Below are positions 34,965-40,741 of a stretch of DNA of 40,741 nucleotides, piece by piece. The notes beneath the pieces were generated by a model. That model did not search any database, was not told the DNA's origin, and saw nothing but the letters and a program-made list of their open reading frames with translations. The stretch is from contig JAGCYZ010000066.1 in assembly GCA_017960545.1 (NCBI GenBank), positions 1-40,741 on the forward strand. The letters run 5' to 3'. Positions within the stretch are counted from its first letter, which is position 1, and every line of letters starts with the position of its first letter. The position numbers were made by a program, and so were the translations under genes. Source of the stretch: Bacteroidales bacterium (GTDB lineage: Bacteria > Bacteroidota > Bacteroidia > Bacteroidales > UBA932).

Positions 34965-36203
34965 ATGTATCTTTGGTTTACTATGTCAGTATTTCATAAC
35001 TTCATTAATTCTTTGTGGTCTTTCCGAGCAATAATAATACTCGCATTTGTTATTATCCTTGCTTTAATAGTTCTCATCATTTTCAAACGGAAGAATAAGA
35101 ATTCCTCTTCATACGAAAGAATAGATGCTAAATCTTTCTTCAAAGATTTCTTGCTTCCATTTGAAGGCGAAAATTACACTATTACCTTCTGGTTTTCCTT
35201 CATAATGGTATTTTCAATTATAATTGGATTACTTGGACTGAAGGTAGGAACGCCATCAACGATATTGCATAGTCATTTGTTTGTTCTAGGTTTATTATTC
35301 CTATGGGCTGTTTTACTTGCTTGGTTGCTTTATATGAGAAACCCCATTTTAAGGTCTTCGTTATTCTGGGGCGTTTCTATTGGTGTATTAATCGCATGTT
35401 TTTTTCTATTCGATTGGCCGGCAAATGATAAAATACCAGAAGATAAATATGGTTATGTGATCGGTCTTGCCGGCTATGCGGCCTCTGCAATTGGAGTATA
35501 TGTCTCTATCCGGGTTTATATGCAAATAGACAGCAAGAATAAGACTAACAGCATTGAGCAATACCTGAGAGAGACCATCGCAATTATAAAAAATGCGAAA
35601 CCCGGAGATGAAGTATACATTATCGCTCCTTCCTTTTGCATAGGAATTAACAGTTCGGATTACCTGCTTAATTCTATGTATGATTTATTACACAAAAAGG
35701 CTCAAAGCGGTGTCCTTTTCAAACTTGCATTTACTGACATCCACAATGATAAGAATAACCAGGATAAAGAGTTGCCTAAAAAACTAATAAAGTTACGTCC
35801 TGCCAACGATCACCATTGGGGCTTTATATGTGAACTATTGGATACTATTCCTATACAATCTGCGGCTTCTCTACTGAAAAGAATGTATTATGACAATAAT
35901 TCATATTACAAACAGTTAGTTAATACCAACGGAGTATCTATACAATGGCTAAACCTTGACTATCTGCATCATAACGAGCATGCTAACACTAATAACTATA
36001 GTGGCTTTTTTGCGAGCGCAAACTTGGGGCGACCTATAGCAGTCACTGAAAGAGAAGGAGGTGGAGACTGTTATTTGGGTTCATTTTATGTCAGCAGCAA
36101 TAAGTTATATTTCGTTGGGTCTGGATTCAATAACTCTTCTATTACTTCTGGGATGCTCTCCTTAATCCAAGGCGAATGCGAGAAATATAAATTGCGCCAT
36201 TAA
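34965..36203 (+). CDS. Five-helix membrane protein with possible degenerate phospholipase-D-like domain
   Basis: 412 aa; no confident family. Hydrophobic segments at about 22-40, 72-94, 104-126, 134-149 and 165-182 are followed by a soluble C-terminal half (about 190-412). This half has a strand-rich start (AKPGDEVYIIAPSF) and a closing KLYFVGSGFNNSS that recall PLD-family repeats, but no HxK motif is present. The gene is clearly more AT-rich than its neighbours and uses A/T-ending codons, suggesting horizontal acquisition. The start may be ATG 34965 or ATG 34983; a TATCTTTG at 34969-34976 would suit a near-leaderless start at 34983. Confidence 0.7.
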   Translation: MYLWFTMSVFHNFINSLWSFRAIIILAFVIILALIVLIIFKRKNKNSSSYERIDAKSFFKDFLLPFEGENYTITFWFSFIMVFSIIIGLLGLKVGTPSTILHSHLFVLGLLFLWAVLLAWLLYMRNPILRSSLFWGVSIGVLIACFFLFDWPANDKIPEDKYGYVIGLAGYAASAIGVYVSIRVYMQIDSKNKTNSIEQYLRETIAIIKNAKPGDEVYIIAPSFCIGINSSDYLLNSMYDLLHKKAQSGVLFKLAFTDIHNDKNNQDKELPKKLIKLRPANDHHWGFICELLDTIPIQSAASLLKRMYYDNNSYYKQLVNTNGVSIQWLNLDYLHHNEHANTNNYSGFFASANLGRPIAVTEREGGGDCYLGSFYVSSNKLYFVGSGFNNSSITSGMLSLIQGECEKYKLRH

Positions 36204-36265
36204 TTATCCCTATTTCTCTTATCCCCCACCCCTATCCCAGGCAATTCACTTAAGGGGAAACCTTT

Positions 36266-36316
36266 GAGCGGAGCGCGGCTGAGCGAAGGCGGAGGGTGTG
36301 GGTATCCACGGGCACC
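36266..36316 (+). repeat. GC-rich intergenic repeat, copy A
   Basis: The segment contains gcgcggctgagcgaaggcgg and then gggtatccacgggcacc. Both parts recur in copy B (37591-37745), on the other side of the DUF3667 gene. It stands out from the AT-rich surroundings. Confidence 0.5.
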
Positions 36317-36355
36317 AGAATTAAAGTCCTTTCTTCGAAATATAGTCAATTATCG

Positions 36356-36363
36356 TATCTTTA
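36356..36363 (+). promoter_or_regulatory. Possible -7 box of the DUF3667 gene
   Basis: TATCTTTA, one base off TAnnTTTG, 21 bases before ATG 36385. Confidence 0.42.
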
Positions 36364-36384
36364 TTAAATAAATCTAATTAAGCT

Positions 36385-37296
36385 ATGGGAATAATCGGTA
36401 CTCCCCTCACAAAGGGAGTTAAAAAGGTGCAGCCAAAGGTGCGGTGGAGGGCGTTCAGGATATGGCAGAAGCTGGGTTATCTGCCATGGTCCAGGCCAAA
36501 GAAAAAAAGCAAGAAAGGAGACTTTTACGAGGGCGCCTTTGACAGCATTCCGTTTCTGAACCAGGATGCCAAGCGCACTTTCGTGCACTTGCTGCTACGC
36601 CCCGGGTATATGATCCGGGACTATATAAAAGGACAGCACGAGAGGTATCTTGCTCCTCTGACTTCCCTGATCATTTTCTATGCTTTCTTTGCGCTGATTT
36701 CTTCCATTGTCAATCCGGAACTCCCTTCACATAATGAGGCTGAAGATAAGGATCATTCTGTCCAAGTCCAGACCTCAGTTGATTCCTTGGCGGTGACGGA
36801 GGGTGCGTTTTGGAAGAATGATGTAATCATAAAAAGGATAGATACATATTTCGACCTACTGAGCCTTGACAAGCATCCGGAGCTGGTGGATACTCCGGCA
36901 AAGGCATCGCTGGCTGCGTTGGAGGGCGCTATCAGAAACAAGGGAATCGATCTGTTCCTGGGGAATTTCCTGTTACTTTGGATGGCAATGTGGTTGGCGC
37001 TGAAAAAGAGGGGGATGAGCATATCGGCGTGTGCGGCGGCTTCTGCGTACATCTTGTGCCAGTTCTGTTTCTTTATGTTCTTATCCTTGTTCCTGTCAAA
37101 GCAGCATCAGGGAGAGATTGGAGGGGGTCTGACAGCCATCCTTCTGATGATAGATTACCGTCAGCTGCTAGGTGTGGGATGGAAGAAGAGTTTTCGGCTT
37201 ACTTTAAGGACACTGCTGTTCTATATATTGGTAATAGTAGCTCTGGTTGCACTTCTTATAGGGATTGTTCTTCTGTTCCTGTGGTTGGCGCAGTAA
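36385..37296 (+). CDS. DUF3667 membrane protein
   Basis: 303 aa. The family core RTFVHLLLRPGYMIRDYIKGQHERYLAPL (about 52-80, quoted as RTFVHLLLRPGYMIRDYI) is clear, followed by a membrane helix (about 82-98), a soluble loop and three further helices (about 190-210, 218-240, 270-300). The N-terminal CxxC zinc pair common in DUF3667 proteins is absent; a Lys/Arg-rich segment replaces it. Function is unknown. It is bracketed by the two GC-rich repeats. Confidence 0.8.
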   Translation: MGIIGTPLTKGVKKVQPKVRWRAFRIWQKLGYLPWSRPKKKSKKGDFYEGAFDSIPFLNQDAKRTFVHLLLRPGYMIRDYIKGQHERYLAPLTSLIIFYAFFALISSIVNPELPSHNEAEDKDHSVQVQTSVDSLAVTEGAFWKNDVIIKRIDTYFDLLSLDKHPELVDTPAKASLAALEGAIRNKGIDLFLGNFLLLWMAMWLALKKRGMSISACAAASAYILCQFCFFMFLSLFLSKQHQGEIGGGLTAILLMIDYRQLLGVGWKKSFRLTLRTLLFYILVIVALVALLIGIVLLFLWLAQ

Positions 37297-37738
37297 TCTG
37301 GTTAGCAAACTACCGACAGCGCCTATTTTGTGGTCTCGGGTTGAATTAATAACTGGGTTGAAAGATGACAGGAAACTTCGTTATAGTTTTAACCGCTGTA
37401 CCATTCAATTCAACAGGTGACGTGTTATTGAGTGAACCATCTCGTTATCTGTATTTCTGCTCGAGCAACGGGGGTGGCTGCTCCTTCCACTCCAAGCGGT
37501 GGCATGGGTGGAGCATTTTACCTCTTATTATGCTCCTTTCGCTCCATCAATTGGAGCACTAGGCGCACTGCGTACGCTAGAGGGAGACTTGGAGCGAGGC
37601 GCAGCCGAGCGAAGGCGGCTTCAGCCGCCGTGCCGGGAGGGAGGAGCGATGCGACGACCGGAAGGCACCGGCAGAAGCGCAGCGGATGCCGCATTCCCCC
37701 ACCGGGGAACACCGCCGCAGGCGGAGGGGGGTATTCAC
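37297..37738. other. Non-coding stretch between DUF3667 gene and tRNA
   Basis: No convincing gene is present. The left half is of mixed composition. The right half (from about 37560) is GC-rich and holds repeat copy B, including a perfect GGCGGC-TTCA-GCCGCC hairpin at 37614-37629. A TGCTCC/GGAGCA pair (37479-37515) followed by TTTTA might terminate the DUF3667 transcript. Small open frames here have unusual Arg/Gly/Pro-rich translations and look spurious. Confidence 0.5.
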
Positions 37739-37745
37739 GGACCAC
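37591..37745 (+). repeat. GC-rich intergenic repeat, copy B (expanded)
   Basis: It begins with a match to copy A (gcgcagccgagcgaaggcgg) and ends with the second shared block (ggggtattcacggaccac), but the two blocks are separated by about 100 extra GC-rich bases including a perfect hairpin at 37614-37629. It runs up to the terminator at 37739. Confidence 0.5.
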
Positions 37746-37784
37746 AAAAAAGCCGGCGCTAATGCGTCGGCCTTTTTTGTGGTC
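37739..37784. terminator. Long bidirectional terminator ending the str operon and tRNA
   Basis: On the minus strand GGACCACAAAAAAGGCCGACGC faces GCGCCGGCTTTTTTGTGGTCC around an ATTA loop (about 20 pairs, one bulge and one mismatch). The T-run after the GC core makes a classic terminator for the minus-strand operon, and the opposing A-run makes it work on the other strand too. Its outer stem includes the tRNA 3' end. Confidence 0.85.
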
Positions 37785-37853
37785 CCAGTAGGGCATGATC
37801 CTACGACCCCCTGATTATGAGTCAGATGCTCTAACCAACTGAGCTATGGGACC
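37780..37853 (-). tRNA. tRNA with CAT anticodon (elongator Met or lysidine-type Ile)
   Basis: 74 bases, folded by hand. The acceptor stem GGTCCCA/TGGGACC, D-arm GCTC/GAGC, anticodon arm TCTGA-CTCATAA-TCAGG, variable loop GGGTC, T-stem GTAGG/CCTAC and discriminator A all pair. CCA is not encoded. The anticodon is CAT. C4-G69 and C5-G68 in the acceptor stem match the lysidine-synthetase determinants of Escherichia coli tRNA-Ile2, so an Ile(AUA) reader is plausible. The T-loop is ATCATGC, with A54 and T58 exchanged relative to the usual T54 and A58. It lies 20 bases after rpsJ and is probably cut from the str-operon transcript. Confidence 0.9.
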
Positions 37854-37873
37854 CGATGTATCAAAGACTGATA

Positions 37874-38179
37874 TCAGACTTTGATCTCTACTTCAACACC
37901 TGAGGGCAGCTCGAGCTTCATAAGAGCGTCAACGGTCTTTGCGTTGGACTCTTCGATGTCGAGAAGCCTGCGGTAAGAATCCAGTTCAAACTGCTCGCGG
38001 GCCTTCTTGTTTACGAAGGTAGAGCGGTTCACAGTGAAAATCTTCTTGTTGGTAGGAAGCGGAATGGGTCCGTTTACCTTTGCATTGGTAGCTTTCACTG
38101 TCTCAACGATCTTAGCGGCTGACTTGTCAACCAGCATATGGTCGAATGATTTGAGTTTAATTCTGATCTTTTGGCTCAT
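37874..38179 (-). CDS. rpsJ: Ribosomal protein S10
   Basis: 101 aa, full length, with the S10 landmarks [17 protein letters not shown] and the closing [11 protein letters not shown]. It is part of the 30S head and also NusE in antitermination. It lies 18 bases after fusA. In many Bacteroidota rplC follows; here a tRNA and a terminator follow instead. Confidence 0.97.
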   Translation of the reverse strand: MSQKIRIKLKSFDHMLVDKSAAKIVETVKATNAKVNGPIPLPTNKKIFTVNRSTFVNKKAREQFELDSYRRLLDIEESNAKTVDALMKLELPSGVEVEIKV

Positions 38180-38197
38180 TCTTTTATTTTTTCTTTT

Positions 38198-40315
38198 TTA
38201 ATCTTCGTTATACTCGATGTACCTGTAACCGCTTCTTTCCACTATACTCTTTGCCAGAGTAGGAGGGACTTCTGCATAATGGTCAAAGGACATCGTACTT
38301 GTTGCGCGGCCTGAAGACAGGGTCCTGAGGACTGTAACGTATCCGAACTGCTCTGCGAGCGGAACGAACGCCTTTATGATCCTGGCTCCGGTGGATGTTG
38401 AATCCATATTGGCTATCTGCCCCCTGCGGCGGTTGAGGTCTCCCACAATGTCTCCCATATACTCTTCAGGTGTAACCACCTCAAGGCTCATTATGGGCTC
38501 CAGGAGAACCGGCTTTGCCTTTGGGCAGGCATTGCGGAATGCCATTCTGGCTGCGAGCTCGAAAGAAAGCGCGTCGGAATCTACCGGATGGAAGGATCCG
38601 TCCAGGAGCCTTACTTTCATCGACTGCATCTCGTAACCGGCCAGCACTCCGTTGGCCATTGCCATTTCAAATCCTTTCTGAACGCAAGGTATGAATTCTT
38701 TTGGAATATTGCCACCTTTGACTTCATTTTCGAACTGCAATCCGGAAACTCCCTGGTCTGCAGGTCCTATTTCTACAACGATGTCGGCAAATTTGCCGCG
38801 GCCGCCGGTCTGCTTGCGGAACACCTCGCGGTGCTGGCAGGTACCCGTGATGGCCTCTTTGTAGTTGACGTGCGGGGCGCCCTGGTTGATCTCTACGTCA
38901 AACTCACGGCGCAGGCGGTCTATGATGATGTCAAGGTGAAGCTCTCCCATTCCGCTGATGATGGTCTGACCGGTTTCCTGGTCGGCCTTCACGCTGAAGG
39001 TAGGGTCTTCTTCGGCAAGTTTTCCAAGAGCTATTCCAAGCTTGTCCAGATCCTGCTGGGTCTTTGGCTCCACTGCGATTCCGATAACCGGATCGGGGAA
39101 TTCCATAGACTCCAGGGTGATCTGATGACCTTCTGAACAGATGGTGTCACCGGTGCGCAGGTCCTTGAAGCCAACGGCGGCGCAGATGTCTCCCGCCTCC
39201 ACGAACTCTATGGGGTTCTGGTGGTTGGAGTGCATCTGATACAGCCTTGACAGCCTTTCCTTGCGGCCGGAGCGTACGTTGAACACATACGAACCTGAAT
39301 CCAGATGGCCGGAATAAACACGCATGAATGCCAGGCGTCCCACATAGGGATCCGTAGCGATCTTGAACACCAGTCCGCAGAACGGTTCGTCTGCGCTGGG
39401 CTCACGTGTAACTTCTTGTCCGTTGCGGGGGTTTGTTCCCTTGACCGCGCCCTTGTCCAGAGGAGAAGGGAGATACTTCATTACACAGTCAAGCAGGAAC
39501 TGAACGCCTTTGTTCTTGAAAGAAGATCCGCAGCAGGCAGGAACTATCTTCATGCTGATGGTGCCTTTTCGCAGGGCGGCGATGATCTCTTCCTCAGAGA
39601 GGGACTCCGGATTCTCGAAGTACTTCTCCATAAGGTCGTCATCGCACTCGGCGGCGGCGTCCACCAGTTTGTCGCGCCATACGGCTACCTCTCCGAGCAT
39701 ATCCTCGGGAATCTCACCGTATTTGAAGTTTACAAGCTCTTCGGAAGAATTGTAGTATATGGCTTTGCGGGAGATGAGGTCCACGATTCCTTCAAACGTG
39801 TCCTCCGATCCGATAGGCAGGCATACGGGAACCGCTGTAGCTCCAAGCTTGTTGTGGATGTCCTCCACACAGGCAAGGAAGTCAGCTCCCACCCTGTCCA
39901 TCTTGTTTATGTACGCAATCTTTGGAACATTGTACTTGTCTGCCTGGCGCCATACGGTCTCGCTCTGAGGCTGTACGCGTCCAACTGCGCAGAACGTGGC
40001 CACCGTGCCGTCAAGAACCCTCAGGGAGCGCTCCACCTCTACGGTAAAGTCAACGTGACCCGGAGTATCTATCAGGTTTATCTGATAGACCTTTCCGCCG
40101 TAGTGCCAGAAGGCGGTGGTAGCGGCGGAGGTAATGGTTATACCTCTCTCCTGCTCCTGCGCCATCCAGTCCATGGTGGCGGCACCCTCGTGAACCTCTC
40201 CTATCTTATGGGTCTTGCCCGTATAGTAAAGGATACGCTCGGAGGTTGTCGTCTTGCCGGCATCAATGTGGGCCATGATGCCGATGTTCCTTGTGTACTG
40301 TAAATCCCTTGCCAT
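38198..40315 (-). CDS. fusA: Elongation factor G
   Basis: 705 aa. GTPase motifs are G1 AHIDAGKTT (15-23), G2 RGITIT, G3 DTPGHVDF and G4 NKMD, followed by domains II-V of full-length EF-G. It drives ribosomal translocation. The order rpsG-fusA-rpsJ with short gaps marks it as the main str-operon copy rather than a paralogue. Confidence 0.97.
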   Translation of the reverse strand: MARDLQYTRNIGIMAHIDAGKTTTSERILYYTGKTHKIGEVHEGAATMDWMAQEQERGITITSAATTAFWHYGGKVYQINLIDTPGHVDFTVEVERSLRVLDGTVATFCAVGRVQPQSETVWRQADKYNVPKIAYINKMDRVGADFLACVEDIHNKLGATAVPVCLPIGSEDTFEGIVDLISRKAIYYNSSEELVNFKYGEIPEDMLGEVAVWRDKLVDAAAECDDDLMEKYFENPESLSEEEIIAALRKGTISMKIVPACCGSSFKNKGVQFLLDCVMKYLPSPLDKGAVKGTNPRNGQEVTREPSADEPFCGLVFKIATDPYVGRLAFMRVYSGHLDSGSYVFNVRSGRKERLSRLYQMHSNHQNPIEFVEAGDICAAVGFKDLRTGDTICSEGHQITLESMEFPDPVIGIAVEPKTQQDLDKLGIALGKLAEEDPTFSVKADQETGQTIISGMGELHLDIIIDRLRREFDVEINQGAPHVNYKEAITGTCQHREVFRKQTGGRGKFADIVVEIGPADQGVSGLQFENEVKGGNIPKEFIPCVQKGFEMAMANGVLAGYEMQSMKVRLLDGSFHPVDSDALSFELAARMAFRNACPKAKPVLLEPIMSLEVVTPEEYMGDIVGDLNRRRGQIANMDSTSTGARIIKAFVPLAEQFGYVTVLRTLSSGRATSTMSFDHYAEVPPTLAKSIVERSGYRYIEYNED

Positions 40316-40332
40316 CTAACTAACCGGAGATA

Positions 40333-40741
40333 CTAGAAACGGAAGTGGGCAAATGCCTTGTTGGCCTCTGCCATCCTGTGCATATCCTCTTTCCTCTTGA
40401 ATGCACCACCTTCGTTGTTATAAGCTGCAACTATCTCAGCGCAGAGCTTTTCTGCCATTGAGTGGCCGGAGCGCTTACGGGCGAACTGTATCATATTCTT
40501 CATAGAAAGTGAAACTTTCCTCTCCGGTCTCAACTCAGTAGGCACCTGGAAGTTAGCTCCACCGATACGGCGTGACTTAACCTCGATCTGAGGGGTCACG
40601 TTCTCGAGAGCCTGCCTCCAAATATCTAGAGGAGCCTTATCAGAATCTTTCATCTTCTCGCCTACCAAATCAATGGCATCGTAAAAAATAGAATACGCGA
40701 TACTCTTCTTACCCTGTAACATAAGATTGTTCACGAACTGA
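40333..40741 (-). CDS. rpsG: Ribosomal protein S7, 5' end outside the window
   Basis: About 135 residues are visible and the frame stays open to the window edge through FVNNLM, a conserved internal S7 segment; a GTG there is not the start. About 20 N-terminal residues are missing. Conserved S7 parts include [27 protein letters not shown] and the closing NKAFAHFRF. It binds 16S rRNA in the 30S head and lies 17 bases before fusA. Confidence 0.96.
   Translation of the reverse strand, partial: QFVNNLMLQGKKSIAYSIFYDAIDLVGEKMKDSDKAPLDIWRQALENVTPQIEVKSRRIGGANFQVPTELRPERKVSLSMKNMIQFARKRSGHSMAEKLCAEIVAAYNNEGGAFKRKEDMHRMAEANKAFAHFRF

Noticed and set aside
34965..37780. Genomic island integrated at the tRNA 3' end
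   Set aside because: The accessory stretch adjoins the tRNA, but no integrase and no second copy of the tRNA 3' sequence were found in the window.
37432..37791. Open frames in the GC-rich region before the tRNA
   Set aside because: They have low-complexity Arg/Gly/Ala translations, cover a repeat and hairpins, and run into the terminator.

Overview
The window looks like a chromosomal segment of an uncultured gut- or rumen-type Bacteroidota, most likely order Bacteroidales. The evidence is the str-operon order rpsG-fusA-rpsJ, promoter boxes matching the Bacteroidota TAnnTTTG type, few Shine-Dalgarno sequences, many secreted CAZymes and esterases with MKK-type signal peptides, and DUF456, DUF3237, DUF3667 and DUF4380 proteins. 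The genus cannot be fixed from the sequence alone.

Region 1 (1-9701) is a hydrogen-metabolism island. It starts with the last codons of hydB, then hydA and hydC of a trimeric NADH/ferredoxin-dependent (bifurcating-type) [FeFe] hydrogenase. Next comes a compact block of DRTGG protein, RsbW-like ATPase, a second [FeFe]-hydrogenase-like protein with an altered active site (sensory type), second DRTGG protein, PHP phosphoesterase and second GHKL ATPase, ending in the maturase gene hydE. The other two maturases, hydG and hydF, converge on it from the minus strand. The structural enzyme and all three H-cluster maturases therefore surround what looks like an uncharacterised redox or H2 signalling module.

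Region 2 (9775-13420) holds an N-terminally cut Vsr-like protein, a lytic transglycosylase, a histidine acid phosphatase and a DUF4380 protein with a collagen-like tail. Region 3 (13434-18462) has a minus-strand pair (GH29 fucosidase and esterase) divergent from a GH3 glucosidase. Region 4 (18459-21871) is pepP-fabG-comF on the minus strand, divergent from a DUF456 membrane protein. Region 5 (21889-24531) has a carboxylesterase lipoprotein and a convergent, overlapping glycerate kinase.

Region 6 (24555-33989) is a polysaccharide and ester degradation cluster without SusC/SusD: two exported tyrosine-phosphatase-like proteins, GH29, GH43, and two nearly identical CE1-like esterases in inverted orientation flanking a DUF3237 protein and an unusual lipoprotein. 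Region 7 (34024-37745) is accessory in character: a methyltransferase, an AT-rich five-helix membrane protein with a possible degenerate phospholipase-D-like domain, a DUF3667 protein and GC-rich intergenic repeats. Region 8 (37739-40741) is the end of the str operon, closed by a CAT-anticodon tRNA and a strong terminator instead of continuing into rplC.

The whole window is strongly short of the tetranucleotide CATG, visible even in synonymous codon choice before methionine.
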